This document shows, one piece after another, positions 9,789-19,164 of a DNA stretch of 64,000 nt (positions are counted from its first letter, which is position 1; each line of letters opens with the position of its first letter). Below the pieces are notes generated by a model. The model was not told where the DNA came from and searched no databases. It saw only the letters and a list, made by a program, of their open reading frames with translations. The translations under genes were made by a program, and so were the position numbers. This DNA comes from an uncultured Photobacterium sp. (lineage in GTDB: Bacteria > Pseudomonadota > Gammaproteobacteria > Enterobacterales > Vibrionaceae), in the NCBI RefSeq assembly GCF_947502415.1, contig NZ_CANMZV010000003.1, forward strand, positions 124,001-188,000, read 5' to 3'.

Positions 9789-9883
9789 TTTGCACTCTCC
9801 TTCTTTTTCTGGCTATAGGCCAGCAATTTGGCGATTTAAAAACAATTAGTTACACCAAACTGAACAATTAACAAACAATCAAT

Positions 9884-9900
9884 AACTGGTTGAACCCGTT
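9884..9900 (-). promoter_or_regulatory. Candidate FadR operator upstream of fadD
   Basis: AACTGGTTGAACCCGTT resembles the FadR consensus AGCTGGTCCGACNTGTT, keeping CTGGT and the outer GTT. It overlaps the stop codon of the upstream hydrolase gene, about 96-112 bases from the fadD start. It was found by eye. Confidence 0.5.
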
Positions 9901-10816
9901 ATTTTAATTCTGAACTGAACACCCGTATGTGTTCACAAACAGCACGCGGGCTTTCGATATGACAATGATGTCCACCATCCACCTCCACCTGAGTGCTGTG
10001 CCGCAACCAAAGACGCCCGGCCTCTGGTTGCTTGAGATCCTTGAATCCGCGGTTTCCCAATATTGATAACACAGGGCACTGAATTTCTGACATCAATACC
10101 TGAGCGTGTTCTTTTGCCATGCGATACAGAGAATCGCAACGCAACCTATTATCATGACGCCAAAACCAGTACTGGTCTTCACGGTATGTAGCTCTTTCGA
10201 CCATCGGTCGCAATTGCTCCGGAGATAACCGATTGACGGCGCAACGTAACGCCAGCGCTTCGCTAAATGACCGCATGCGTCGTGCCGCTCGTTGCTTTGC
10301 CCGTTGGCGATATCGCTGACGACTGTCAATACCATCACGCAGCCGTTTGGCAGCCTTACCCGGCGCTTCATGAAGCGGCGATAACCCTTCAATCATTACC
10401 AGTGCGCCCACCTTCTCCGGAAATGCTGCGGCATAACACCCGGCCACCAACGCGCCCAGCGAATGACCGACCAACAGCACCTCGTCTGTCGGAAGCACAG
10501 CTATCAGCTGATTGAGATCATCAATATAATCAAAAAAATAATAATAATTATCTTGGCCCCGCGGTTCAGAATAACCATGCCCGGGCCAGTCAATCGCAAT
10601 CAGGTGATAGTGCCCTGCCAATGCCGGAAATAATCCGTCAAAGCTCGCTGCATTGTCTTGCCAACCATGCAGAAATACCAAAAACGGCTTAGTCGCTTGC
10701 AAATAAGACAAAGGCGCCGATGGTTTAACCACCCCGCCTTGATGCTGAAATGAACACAGACCAGCTAACTTAACTTCAGCTAACTGAAAAAAGGTGTTGT
10801 ACATTACACTCGACAC
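9899..10816 (-). CDS. Alpha/beta hydrolase
   Basis: A 305-residue alpha/beta-hydrolase fold protein. It has an oxyanion HGW near residue 50, WPGHGYSEP, the nucleophile elbow GHSLG (catalytic Ser), a cap region rich in Arg, and a late His in DGGHHCHIE that completes the triad. There is no signal peptide. The substrate is unknown; it may be an esterase or lipase. The start is a GTG at 10816 with GAGAG upstream; an ATG four codons later is the alternative. It sits between the slp-family lipoprotein gene (12-base gap) and fadD on one strand. Confidence 0.85.
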   Translation of the reverse strand: MSSVMYNTFFQLAEVKLAGLCSFQHQGGVVKPSAPLSYLQATKPFLVFLHGWQDNAASFDGLFPALAGHYHLIAIDWPGHGYSEPRGQDNYYYFFDYIDDLNQLIAVLPTDEVLLVGHSLGALVAGCYAAAFPEKVGALVMIEGLSPLHEAPGKAAKRLRDGIDSRQRYRQRAKQRAARRMRSFSEALALRCAVNRLSPEQLRPMVERATYREDQYWFWRHDNRLRCDSLYRMAKEHAQVLMSEIQCPVLSILGNRGFKDLKQPEAGRLWLRHSTQVEVDGGHHCHIESPRAVCEHIRVFSSELK

Positions 10817-10828
10817 AGAACTCTCAAT

Positions 10829-11383
10829 CTATTTGGTTACTCGCTGGGTTACTTCCCCTCGAGTGTAACCAAAACCATACCCCGTTACCGGGCAACGCAG
10901 CCCAATACAGTTAAAGTTGCGTTCAAAGTCATCGAGTAATATTTCCTGCTTGATCTGCCAAAGCTGACTTCCAGACACTTTGATAACAGGAAATGTGTAA
11001 TTAAACTCACCGACAGTACCGTGTTCACTGCCATCTACCCATCCCGCCACGGTCAGTAGCCGACCAGGGCGGTACTCCAAAGGCTCGAGAAACCCATCGA
11101 CATAGCTGACAAAACGCCCTTGCGGTTTTTTATCCAGCATAGGCCTGCCGTCTTTCGTCAACGGTAAACTGACAATCTCAATCCGGGTACGATGTTGCTG
11201 GTTAGTGATGGCAGCAATGATGCCACCCATTCGAACTTCCAGTCCCTGAGCCAGGGCCGGCTCAGCAACAACTTGCCGATAATCGGTAATTGGATTCTCT
11301 GACTGGGTTTGCAAGCTTTCGGGCACGCTGGCGCAGCCTACCACAAAGACAGCAACCAGCCCAAGAAATAGCGCCCTAAACAT
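10829..11383 (-). CDS. yeaY: Slp family outer-membrane lipoprotein
   Basis: A 184-residue lipoprotein. The signal peptide ends in lipobox VVGC with Cys17, followed by Ala-Ser, which fits outer-membrane sorting. The body carries Slp-family features such as YVDGFLEPLEYRPG and a C-terminal region with two Cys (FNCIGLRCP). Slp and YeaY are starvation- or stress-induced surface lipoproteins of unclear function. The position between fadD and tsaB matches E. coli yeaY, which supports the symbol. Confidence 0.88.
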   Translation of the reverse strand: MFRALFLGLVAVFVVGCASVPESLQTQSENPITDYRQVVAEPALAQGLEVRMGGIIAAITNQQHRTRIEIVSLPLTKDGRPMLDKKPQGRFVSYVDGFLEPLEYRPGRLLTVAGWVDGSEHGTVGEFNYTFPVIKVSGSQLWQIKQEILLDDFERNFNCIGLRCPVTGYGFGYTRGEVTQRVTK

Positions 11384-11449
11384 CAGATACTCCTAGACAA
11401 TTGCTCAACATACACACAATGCGATACCACAGCGATGATCTTTCGGCCA

Positions 11450-11731
11450 TCAAACGTAGACATCAACCCCGACAAGCGAAGAGAGCTCGTCCTTACGGGC
11501 CTGGTGCATCACCCCCATATAGGAATTCAAAGCCTCACGGTTTTTACCGTCAGGCTGGTCATACTGAATTCTGGCATGGGCGTCTTTGATCACTTCCGGA
11601 TCACGGACAGAGCTCGCGACCGCTTTCGCCACAACTGTTGGTTTCAGCGTGACAGGAGCCGCCTCAGGTTTATTAACCCGAGGTTTGGTCGTTGAATGTA
11701 TCGATGAAGGTAAACGTTGAATCAAAACCAT
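11450..11731 (-). CDS. Small conserved-looking protein of unknown function
   Basis: A 93-residue protein with no recognised family. The N-terminal half is basic and rich in Pro, Thr, Val and Lys and looks disordered. The C-terminal half (IQYDQPDGKNREALNSYMG) looks helical and folded. There are no membrane segments or Cys. The ATG at 11731 has CAGG upstream; a TTG two codons earlier also fits. It lies between tsaB and the slp-family gene on the same strand and may belong to that operon. Confidence 0.65.
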   Translation of the reverse strand: MVLIQRLPSSIHSTTKPRVNKPEAAPVTLKPTVVAKAVASSVRDPEVIKDAHARIQYDQPDGKNREALNSYMGVMHQARKDELSSLVGVDVYV

Positions 11732-11786
11732 AATCAAATACCTGTCAGGAGAGAAGCATCAGCGCTACCTCATTAAATCCTAAAGA

Positions 11787-12491
11787 TCACTCCCGGCCTG
11801 GCAGCTTCTTCCAGGTTACTGTGTCGCGCAGGTAAACCGGACTGGCATGTTCGGCAGCCACGACTTCACCACGCGCCAAAGCAAACTTGGCCAGATGGAC
11901 CATATCCTGTGAATCAGGATATAAAACAGTCCCTTTTTCCATTTTGACCTTTAGCTGTGCGAGAGGTTCAGCATAACTTTCCCATCCTGTACCAGCCGTT
12001 AACCAAAGGTCATTATCTGCGCTATCAAATTGGTTAATCAAAGCTTCCGGCTGAATAACCTGCTCACCACCAACGGCCAGCCAGTCGCCATTAGCCTGGC
12101 GCAAATACTGTCCCCAGTAAATTTCGCCCATGCGCGCATCAATTGCTGTCAGAACTTGCTCTGCTTGATGTGCCCGGAACGTACCCTGTGCCATTGCCGC
12201 CAACGTCGACACACCAACCATTGGTAAGTCAGCGCCGAAAGCCAAGCCTTGAGCAATACCGATACCAATTCGGACACCGGTAAAACTACCTGGTCCTCGA
12301 CCGAAAGCCAGCGCGTCCAGCTGATTCAACTTCAGGCCGCCTTCAGCCAGAACGGTATCAACCATCGGCAAAATCTTTGTCGTGTGCTCACGAGGTGCGT
12401 ACTCACAACGGGAAATAACATCATCGCCTACCAATAAGGCAACAGAACAGTTTTCGGTTGCAGTATCAACTGCAAGAATTTTGGTGCTCAT
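11787..12491 (-). CDS. tsaB: tRNA threonylcarbamoyladenosine biosynthesis protein TsaB
   Basis: A 234-residue ASKHA-fold partner of TsaD and TsaE in making t6A37 on ANN-decoding tRNAs. It begins [19 protein letters not shown] and contains [14 protein letters not shown], the family signature. It is a scaffold dimerising with TsaD rather than a catalyst. Its ATG directly follows the yoaA stop codon, so the two are translationally linked, as in E. coli yoaA-yeaZ. Confidence 0.94.
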   Translation of the reverse strand: MSTKILAVDTATENCSVALLVGDDVISRCEYAPREHTTKILPMVDTVLAEGGLKLNQLDALAFGRGPGSFTGVRIGIGIAQGLAFGADLPMVGVSTLAAMAQGTFRAHQAEQVLTAIDARMGEIYWGQYLRQANGDWLAVGGEQVIQPEALINQFDSADNDLWLTAGTGWESYAEPLAQLKVKMEKGTVLYPDSQDMVHLAKFALARGEVVAAEHASPVYLRDTVTWKKLPGRE

Positions 12492-14450
12492 TCAAGCCTC
12501 TGAATGCTGGTCATCACTGTGAACAGGCGTTTGTTTACCGTTCACCGCAGACAAAAATTGCCCAACCCCGATTAAATCCCGTGTCCGCGGGATCGGTGGC
12601 AGGCTTCTTAAAAATACAGCGCCATAAGGGCGCGTTACCAAACGATTATCGCAAATAACCAGAACACCTTTATCCTGCTTATCGCGGATCAGGCGTCCTA
12701 CCCCTTGTTTCAAGGTGATCACTGCATCGGGTATCTGAACTTGCGAAAAGGGATCACCGCCCCGTAGGCGGCAATCTTCAATTCGCGCTTTCAGCAACGG
12801 ATCATCCGGTGCCGTAAAGGGTAATTTATCGATAATAACACAGCTCAGTGCCTGTCCTCTAACATCTACGCCTTCCCAGAACGCACCTGTCGCTATCAGC
12901 AGCGCATTACCACGCTCAAGGTATTCCGCCAACAACTTCTGCTTGGTGGTCTCGCCCTGAACCAATACCGGTAAATCAAGCTTGGCCCGAAAACCTTCAG
13001 CCAGGTCACGTACCATCTGGTGTGAGGTACATAGGAAAAAACAGCGGCCATCGTTTCCTTCAATGACTGGCATCAGCATCTCCACCAGCCTGTCAGCAAT
13101 ACCAAAACTATTCGGCTCCGGCAAAAAACGGGGAACACAAAGTAAGGCCTGATGCTGATAATCAAAAGGGCTTTCTAAGGAAAACTGCTGTTTTGGCTCT
13201 AACCCCAGGCGATTGCTGAAATGGCTGAAATCATCATCAACCGCCAACGTAGCCGAGGTAAAAATCCAGGCACCTTGCTGAATTTGCATTTGCTCACGGA
13301 ATTTTTCGGCCACCGACAAAGGGGTAATATGTAAACCAAAATGACGGGGAGTACACTCATACCAATAGGAATAACCGGTAATAGAGGTATCACACAACCT
13401 CGCCAGCCGAGCCTTTAGCAAAGTTGCTCGCTCGAACGCGGCATCCAACAACTGGCTTCTCCCTAAAGCCAGCTTGAGGACTTCATGAGCCAATTCGAGA
13501 GCATCGTTAAGCCGGGTCAGTTCTCGTTCGATAACTGGGCTTTTAACAGCTTCGCGCCAGTTACCGCGAAAGCCAGGTTCGCCCAAGACGATACGAAGAT
13601 CTGACGCCGCCTGTGCCAGCCTGTCAGCCATTTTCTGCAGCTGACGCATGTCTTTAGCCTCAGTGCGGTAACCAATCTCAATGTCTTTTGCCAGTTCCTG
13701 AAGCTGACGGCTAGTAAGGCTCTGGCCAAAGTACTGGCTGGCAATATCCGGCAACTGGTGGGCTTCATCGAAAACAAATACTTCAGCTTCAGGGATCAGC
13801 TCACCAAACCCGGTTTCCTTAATAGCGAGATCGGCAAGAAACAGATGGTGGTTCACCACGACGATATCAGCTTCCATCGCCTTACGACGGGCTTTCACCA
13901 CAAAGCAGTCTTCGTAAGAAGGGCATTCCTTACCCATGCAGTTATCGTTGGTCGATGTGATCATCGGGATCACCGGACTGTCTTCGGCGATCGTTTCACA
14001 CTCCCCGAGATCACCTGTGTGCGTCGATGACGACCAACTACGAATCTTAACCAGCTGGCTCAACATGGTCGGATCAACATGGGTACCATGGCTTTCGGTG
14101 ATTTGGCGGCTCAGGCGATCCAGGCAAAGATAGTTAGCTCGACCCTTCAACAAGGCTACGCGACCGGTGAAACCCAGCGCATCCATCATTAATGGCAAGT
14201 CACGGTGATAGAGCTGTTCCTGCAAGTTTTTCGAACCGGTACTGATAATGGTTTTCTTACCACTAACTAAAGCTGGCACCAGATAGGCAAAGGTCTTGCC
14301 GGTACCAGTACCCGCTTCCACCACCAGCTGAGTCTGTTCATGAATAGCATCAGCAACAGCTTGCGCCATATCAATTTGTGGCTGTCGGGCCTGGAATCCT
14401 GGTATGGCTTTATCGAGTGCGCCACCGGAGGCAAAAAACTTGGCAATCAT
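12492..14450 (-). CDS. yoaA: ATP-dependent DNA helicase YoaA (DinG/XPD-like)
   Basis: A 652-residue superfamily 2 helicase. Walker A EAGTGTGKT is near residue 45. The DEAH box is in FVFDEAHQLPD. The iron-sulphur domain between them carries Cys in NYLCLDR and in NCMGKECPSYEDCF. C-terminal motifs VDVRGQAL and QGVGRLIRDKQDKG follow. In E. coli YoaA acts with the HolC clamp-loader subunit in repair of stalled forks. It sits upstream of tsaB with no gap. Confidence 0.93.
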   Translation of the reverse strand: MIAKFFASGGALDKAIPGFQARQPQIDMAQAVADAIHEQTQLVVEAGTGTGKTFAYLVPALVSGKKTIISTGSKNLQEQLYHRDLPLMMDALGFTGRVALLKGRANYLCLDRLSRQITESHGTHVDPTMLSQLVKIRSWSSSTHTGDLGECETIAEDSPVIPMITSTNDNCMGKECPSYEDCFVVKARRKAMEADIVVVNHHLFLADLAIKETGFGELIPEAEVFVFDEAHQLPDIASQYFGQSLTSRQLQELAKDIEIGYRTEAKDMRQLQKMADRLAQAASDLRIVLGEPGFRGNWREAVKSPVIERELTRLNDALELAHEVLKLALGRSQLLDAAFERATLLKARLARLCDTSITGYSYWYECTPRHFGLHITPLSVAEKFREQMQIQQGAWIFTSATLAVDDDFSHFSNRLGLEPKQQFSLESPFDYQHQALLCVPRFLPEPNSFGIADRLVEMLMPVIEGNDGRCFFLCTSHQMVRDLAEGFRAKLDLPVLVQGETTKQKLLAEYLERGNALLIATGAFWEGVDVRGQALSCVIIDKLPFTAPDDPLLKARIEDCRLRGGDPFSQVQIPDAVITLKQGVGRLIRDKQDKGVLVICDNRLVTRPYGAVFLRSLPPIPRTRDLIGVGQFLSAVNGKQTPVHSDDQHSEA

Positions 14451-14581
14451 TCCGTGGGGTTATTGGTTATTTATACAGTAAAAGACTGACTATTATGCCA
14501 AGTTTGCCTGGCGGCGACCATGATTAATTCACCACATGAAAGGGAGGAAGGTGTATCGTAGTTTGGTATACACCATTTGTT

Positions 14582-15019
14582 TTATTTTTTGCTGACAATA
14601 TCAGACTGAGTTGAACCAGCGATATCCATCAGTTCTTGCTGTTCTTTATCGGGGATTTCATATTTATCAAAGACCCCTTTCAAGAGTACCGCCATCTGAT
14701 CCCATTCTTTTTCAGAAATATTCAAATGCGCATGTGATGCCTTCATCGTTCGCCCCTGATACTGGCAAGGCCCACCTGTTGCCTGACATACCATCGCAGT
14801 GACATGATATTTCAAATATGAAGCAGGAACTGCTTTTCTTGCCGCATCAATCGCCGGATTCGCGTTCAGCAGCTCATCGACGACCATCACATCAATAAAA
14901 TCATTCACTACAACAGCGATAGGTGCCAGCCCTCCAAGCCTGTTATAAAGTGACTCTGGTTCCTCTGTCTGGCTTTCAGCATGAACCACTTTAATACCGG
15001 TCAATAACACCATCAACAA
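14582..15019 (-). CDS. Group 1 truncated haemoglobin, apparently frameshifted at its N-terminus
   Basis: A 2-on-2 haemoglobin domain covers most of the frame: ESLYNRLGG at the start, PASYLKYHVTAMVCQATGG, then MKASHAHLNI carrying the proximal His. Such proteins bind oxygen or nitric oxide. The open frame starts only at a TTG (15019) or ATG (15013) without a ribosome site. A strong site GAGGAG with ATG-ATG at 15065 lies upstream in another frame. Removing one base from the T7 run at 15036-15030 joins them into a clean signal peptide ending VVHAES, which suggests export to the periplasm. It could be a true frameshift, slippage or a sequence error. Confidence 0.8.
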   Translation of the reverse strand: MLMVLLTGIKVVHAESQTEEPESLYNRLGGLAPIAVVVNDFIDVMVVDELLNANPAIDAARKAVPASYLKYHVTAMVCQATGGPCQYQGRTMKASHAHLNISEKEWDQMAVLLKGVFDKYEIPDKEQQELMDIAGSTQSDIVSKK

Positions 15020-15214
15020 TGCTGCTGCTAAAAAAATAGAAGTTCACTTGTCGGGACAACATCATTTTCTCCTCTATTATGAATATCTTTAATGGCATAA
15101 GTTGATTTTATCGCCATAGAGCATAATGAATATTCAATAATTATGTTTTGACGCTGAAATAAATACGAGGTAAATAAAAGAGACTGGAATTAATAGTGTA
15201 GTTCAAGGAAGAAT

Positions 15215-16048
15215 ATGGAAACCAAAACCCTCCTGACCGATTGCCCGGATGCGATGGGCTTAATCTCGAAAATCACCAATATCTGTTACAAACACCAGCT
15301 CAATATTGTTCATAACAATGAGTTTGTTGATCACGCCCATAATCAGTTTTTTATGCGCACCGAACTCGAAGGGGTCTTCAATGACGAAACTTTCCTGTTC
15401 GATCTTGATCGTGCCCTGCCAACAGGCAGCCATCGCCGCCTGATCAGCTCCACCCGCAAGCGCATTGTCATTATGGTAACGAAGGAAGCCCATTGCCTTG
15501 GCGATATCCTGGTAAAAGCATTTGACGGCACTTTGGATGTTGAAATTGCAGCCGTTGTAGGAAATTACGACTTATTGGCTGATTTGACCGAAAAGTTTGG
15601 CATCCCATTCCATCATGTCAGCCATGAAGGGCTGAGCAGAGAAGAACACGAAAAGAAGATGATTACGGCAATTAAGCAATACAATCCCGATTATGTGGTG
15701 CTGGCCAAATACATGCGGATTCTAACCCCAGACTTTGTTGCTCAGCTCCCTAATCAGATCATCAACATCCACCACAGTTTTCTGCCCGCTTTTATCGGGG
15801 CCAAACCGTACCAACAAGCCTTTGAGCGCGGCGTTAAAATCATCGGTGCCACTGCTCACTTTGTAACTAACGACTTGGATGAAGGGCCAATCATCACCCA
15901 AAACGTAATCCACGTTGACCACAACTTCAGTGCTGCCGACATGGCCCGCTCTGGTCGTGACGTCGAAAAGTCCGTCCTGAGTAAAGCTTTGGGGCTGGTA
16001 CTCGATGACCGGGTCTTTGTTTACGAGAACAGAACAGTCATTTTATAG
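15215..16048 (+). CDS. purU: Formyltetrahydrofolate deformylase
   Basis: A 277-residue enzyme that hydrolyses 10-formyl-THF to THF and formate, balancing one-carbon pools and feeding PurT. The N-terminal ACT domain (residues 1-75; TDCPDAMGLISKITN) is the regulatory glycine/methionine-sensing part. The formyltransferase-like catalytic domain follows with NIHHSFLPAFIGAKPY and the active-site GATAHFVTNDLDEGPII. The ATG has AGGA upstream. It stands alone, convergent with yecM. Confidence 0.95.
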   Translation: METKTLLTDCPDAMGLISKITNICYKHQLNIVHNNEFVDHAHNQFFMRTELEGVFNDETFLFDLDRALPTGSHRRLISSTRKRIVIMVTKEAHCLGDILVKAFDGTLDVEIAAVVGNYDLLADLTEKFGIPFHHVSHEGLSREEHEKKMITAIKQYNPDYVVLAKYMRILTPDFVAQLPNQIINIHHSFLPAFIGAKPYQQAFERGVKIIGATAHFVTNDLDEGPIITQNVIHVDHNFSAADMARSGRDVEKSVLSKALGLVLDDRVFVYENRTVIL

Positions 16049-16054
16049 TTGGGA

Positions 16055-16074
16055 ACTGGGGCCCAGGCCCCAGT
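16055..16074. terminator. Strong hairpin between convergent purU and yecM
   Basis: ACTGGGGCC and GGCCCCAGT form a perfect GC-rich inverted repeat. No T run follows directly, although TTTTTC comes about ten bases later on the plus strand. It is probably a shared, imperfect terminator. Confidence 0.5.
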
Positions 16075-16082
16075 ATCAACCA

Positions 16083-16667
16083 TCATTTTTCTTCGCTTTC
16101 AATCACATCTTTCAACGAGCACGGGTGCAGCTTGATACAGACGCCACCTTTCTTAAAAGCAAAGGTCGGATTCGGCAAGCGCTCTTTTTCCCCGGAAGGC
16201 GAACTTGCTTTTACCTTAATGCCTTTATCGGCCAGCTCTTCCCAATTTAACTGCGGGAAAGCGGCATCCAGCACATCCTTCAACTCATCGGTATTTTTTG
16301 CTTTGGCCGGGATAACGAATTCAATATGCTCCCAGCCTTCCTGCGGATATGACTTGCTTCCCGGATATGGCAGCTCCAGCGCTTCAATACTCCAACGACC
16401 GACCTGTAGTGGCTGGTGAAAGCCGATCACAATAATCGGACGACCGTTAATTTCATTATTCGACCACTCATCACCATATGCCAGCCAAGACTGGTGCAAT
16501 GCTTCAGCCACCTCCCAATCATTAACCCGCAGGGCAATATGATCTGCCTGGTAATCAGCCAGAGACAATTTCATCTCTTCAGCCAGCACCTCAATACGTG
16601 TCAGAAAAGCAGGTAAACTTGCCAACATTTGCTCGGGATGAAGACCGGAATCAGTCAGCTTCTGCAT
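16083..16667 (-). CDS. yecM: YecM family protein (VOC-like fold)
   Basis: A 194-residue protein similar to E. coli YecM throughout: ADHIALRVND, NEINGRPI, VGRWSIEALELPYPG, GWEHIEFVIP and GEKERLPNPT. The family has a vicinal-oxygen-chelate-like fold with conserved His and Glu that may bind metal; no reaction is known. The ATG at 16667 (MQKLTDS) has GGAG just upstream and is preferred over an ATG 17 codons earlier. It is divergent from argS, as in E. coli. Confidence 0.88.
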   Translation of the reverse strand: MQKLTDSGLHPEQMLASLPAFLTRIEVLAEEMKLSLADYQADHIALRVNDWEVAEALHQSWLAYGDEWSNNEINGRPIIVIGFHQPLQVGRWSIEALELPYPGSKSYPQEGWEHIEFVIPAKAKNTDELKDVLDAAFPQLNWEELADKGIKVKASSPSGEKERLPNPTFAFKKGGVCIKLHPCSLKDVIESEEK

Positions 16668-17103
16668 GTTTTTTCTCCAGTAATTTTTATATCGGGCAAC
16701 AAACGCATAATTATCCACAGTTTCGGGTTATCCGAAACCCCGGCAAGTGCAACGACAGGCCTTGTTGCTCCTTGATTTGTGCATAATTTTCACGTTCTAT
16801 CCAGAACGAAAAAAAAATCGCAAACAATGACGTTTTCGGGTTGCCAAAAGGCCTAATTTTGTGGGTATTATTAAGGCAATACAATGCGCGTATTCAAGAT
16901 ATTCCCTCTTTCCCAAGAGGATGCCCCGTCAAAAATACTCACGAGATCCTAATCTGCATTAAATTTACCTAAATTTATGCCGTCAATGTTCGTGATTATT
17001 TTTGACGGTTTTTGCTCCCAGCAACAGTTGAATACCGTGACGTTTTTGCCTCGCTAGTGCATCAAGCTCAATTAGCGTAACAAATGATTTGAAGGATAAG
17101 CGT
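16668..17103. other. Divergent intergenic region, yecM and argS promoters
   Basis: About 435 bases without a gene. A hairpin GTTTCGG/CCGAAAC (16720-16738) lies in the likely yecM leader. The rest is AT-rich and must hold the argS promoter; I could not assign it with confidence and I see no operator. Confidence 0.4.
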
Positions 17104-18834
17104 GTGAACATTCAAGCACTAATTAACGATAAAGTATCTCAGGCGTTAGAAGCCGCAGGCGCACCAGCAGGTAGCCCAGCAGCCGTTCGACAGTCTGCGA
17201 AAGCACAGTTTGGTGATTACCAAGCGAACGGTGTCATGGGCGTTGCTAAGAAACTGGGCACTAACCCTCGCGAGTTCGCACAAAAAGTTATCGACGTTCT
17301 GGATCTAGACGGTATCGCTGAAAAAGTTGAAATTGCAGGCCCTGGCTTCATCAACATTTTCCTAAGCAAAACTTGGCTGGCAGAGCGTGCGGAAGCGGCT
17401 CTTTCTGACGAGCGTCTGGGTGTAACAAAAGAAGAGCAGAAAACCATTGTTGTTGACTACTCTGCTCCAAACGTTGCAAAAGAAATGCACGTAGGTCACC
17501 TACGTTCAACCATTATCGGTGATGCTGTTGTTCGTACCCTTGAGCACCTAGGGCACAAAGTTGTTCGTGCCAACCACATCGGTGACTGGGGTACTCAGTT
17601 CGGCATGCTGATTGCCAACCTTGAGCGTGTTCAGAAGGAATCTGGTGAAGTTTCAATGGAACTGTCAGATCTTGAAGCGTTCTACCGTGAATCCAAAAAA
17701 CTATACGACGAAGATGCCGAGTTCGCAGCGCGTGCACGTAACTACGTTGTTAAGCTTCAGGGCGGTGATGAGTACTGTGCTGAAATGTGGAAGAAGCTGG
17801 TTGACGTTACTATGGTTCAGAACCAGCGTAACTATGATCGCCTGAACGTGTCACTAAGCCGTGACAACGTGATGGGTGAGTCAATGTACAACGACATGCT
17901 GCCAGGCATCGTTGCAGACCTGAAAGAAAAAGGTCTGGCGGTTGAAGATGACGGCGCTCAGGTTGTATTCCTGGACGAGTACAAGAACAAAGACGGCGAG
18001 CCTATGGGTGTTATCATCCAGAAGCGTGACGGCGGTTTCCTATACACCACTACCGACATCGCTTGTGCTAAGTACCGTTACGAAGAACTAGGCGCAGACC
18101 GTGTTCTTTACTTCATCGACTCACGTCAACACCAACACCTGATGCAGGCTTGGACTATCGTTCGTAAAGCTGGCTATGTACCAGAAGACGTTACTCTTGA
18201 GCACCACGCTTTCGGTATGATGCTTGGTAAAGACGGCCGTCCATTCAAGACCCGTGCAGGTGGTACCGTTCGTCTGGCAGATCTACTTGATGAAGCCGAA
18301 GAGCGCGCAGCGAAGCTAATCGAAGAAAAGAACCCAGAGCTAGACGCTGAAGAAAAAGCAAACATCGCAAGTACTGTTGCAATGGCTGCGGTTAAGTACG
18401 CTGACCTTTCTAAGCACCGTACCACAGACTACATCTTCGACTGGGATAACATGCTGGCGTTCGAAGGTAACACTGCACCATACATGCAGTATGCATACAC
18501 TCGTGTAGCATCTATCTTCAAGCGTGCAGGCGTTGAACAGGCTGATCTGACTCACCCAGTAGTAATCAATGAAGAGAAAGAGCAAGCACTACTTTCTACC
18601 CTGCTTCAGTTTGAAGAAGCAGTACAGACTGTTGCTCGAGAAGGTCACCCACATGTTATGTGTAGCTACCTGTTTGAGCTAGCAGGTAAGTTCTCTAGCT
18701 TCTACGAAGCCTGCCCAATTCTGAATGCAGAAGAAGAAGTGAAGCAGAGCCGTCTAAAACTTGCTCTTCTTACAGCGAAAACCATCAAGCAAGGTTTGGA
18801 TCTACTCGGTATCGAAACACTTGAGCGCATGTAA
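17104..18834 (+). CDS. argS: Arginyl-tRNA synthetase
   Basis: A class I synthetase of 576 residues that charges tRNA-Arg. The N-terminal Add-1 domain starts [15 protein letters not shown]. The HIGH-type motif is in MHVGHLRST and the KMSKS-region equivalent in [13 protein letters not shown]. The C-terminal anticodon-binding domain ends [10 protein letters not shown]. The GTG at 17104 reproduces the E. coli N-terminus and has GAAGGA upstream; the TTG five codons earlier lies inside that ribosome site. Confidence 0.96.
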   Translation: MNIQALINDKVSQALEAAGAPAGSPAAVRQSAKAQFGDYQANGVMGVAKKLGTNPREFAQKVIDVLDLDGIAEKVEIAGPGFINIFLSKTWLAERAEAALSDERLGVTKEEQKTIVVDYSAPNVAKEMHVGHLRSTIIGDAVVRTLEHLGHKVVRANHIGDWGTQFGMLIANLERVQKESGEVSMELSDLEAFYRESKKLYDEDAEFAARARNYVVKLQGGDEYCAEMWKKLVDVTMVQNQRNYDRLNVSLSRDNVMGESMYNDMLPGIVADLKEKGLAVEDDGAQVVFLDEYKNKDGEPMGVIIQKRDGGFLYTTTDIACAKYRYEELGADRVLYFIDSRQHQHLMQAWTIVRKAGYVPEDVTLEHHAFGMMLGKDGRPFKTRAGGTVRLADLLDEAEERAAKLIEEKNPELDAEEKANIASTVAMAAVKYADLSKHRTTDYIFDWDNMLAFEGNTAPYMQYAYTRVASIFKRAGVEQADLTHPVVINEEKEQALLSTLLQFEEAVQTVAREGHPHVMCSYLFELAGKFSSFYEACPILNAEEEVKQSRLKLALLTAKTIKQGLDLLGIETLERM

Positions 18835-18882
18835 TTTATCCTGTTTCATTTACGAAATAGATTAATTACAGGCTAATAATTT

Positions 18883-18917
18883 AAAGCCTTCTAAGGTATC
18901 CTTAGAAGGCTTTTTTA
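18883..18917 (+). terminator. Rho-independent terminator of argS
   Basis: AAGCCTTCTAAGG and CCTTAGAAGGCTT pair around a small TAT loop, and a T-rich tail follows. Confidence 0.9.
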
Positions 18918-19164
18918 TTTCTCGTAACAATTGATGTGTAAGAGTTACAAAAAAAAAGCACTTTAATACAAACAGTTATACCAACCTAAGTGATGAAATA
19001 CCCACCGTTTCAGCAACAAAAAGTCATCAAGAAAAGTACATTGGCAATAGTTTTGATTGCAAAATCATCAGTATGACTATTGGTATATTCAGTATTTAAA
19101 AACAATTAAACGTTTATTTGGCTGATATTACTTAGGTATTTGTGACAATAATGGAATTCAGCTT
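18918..19164. other. Intergenic region upstream of the diguanylate cyclase gene
   Basis: AT-rich leader without a gene. It contains TTATACCAACC at about 18975, one copy of a short motif repeated in several intergenic regions here. It should hold the cyclase promoter. Confidence 0.35.

Noticed and set aside
16795..16825. Terminator near the A-run upstream of argS
   Set aside because: The CGTTCT/AGAACG stem is followed by A residues on the plus strand, and on the minus strand the T run precedes the stem, so it would not terminate in either direction.
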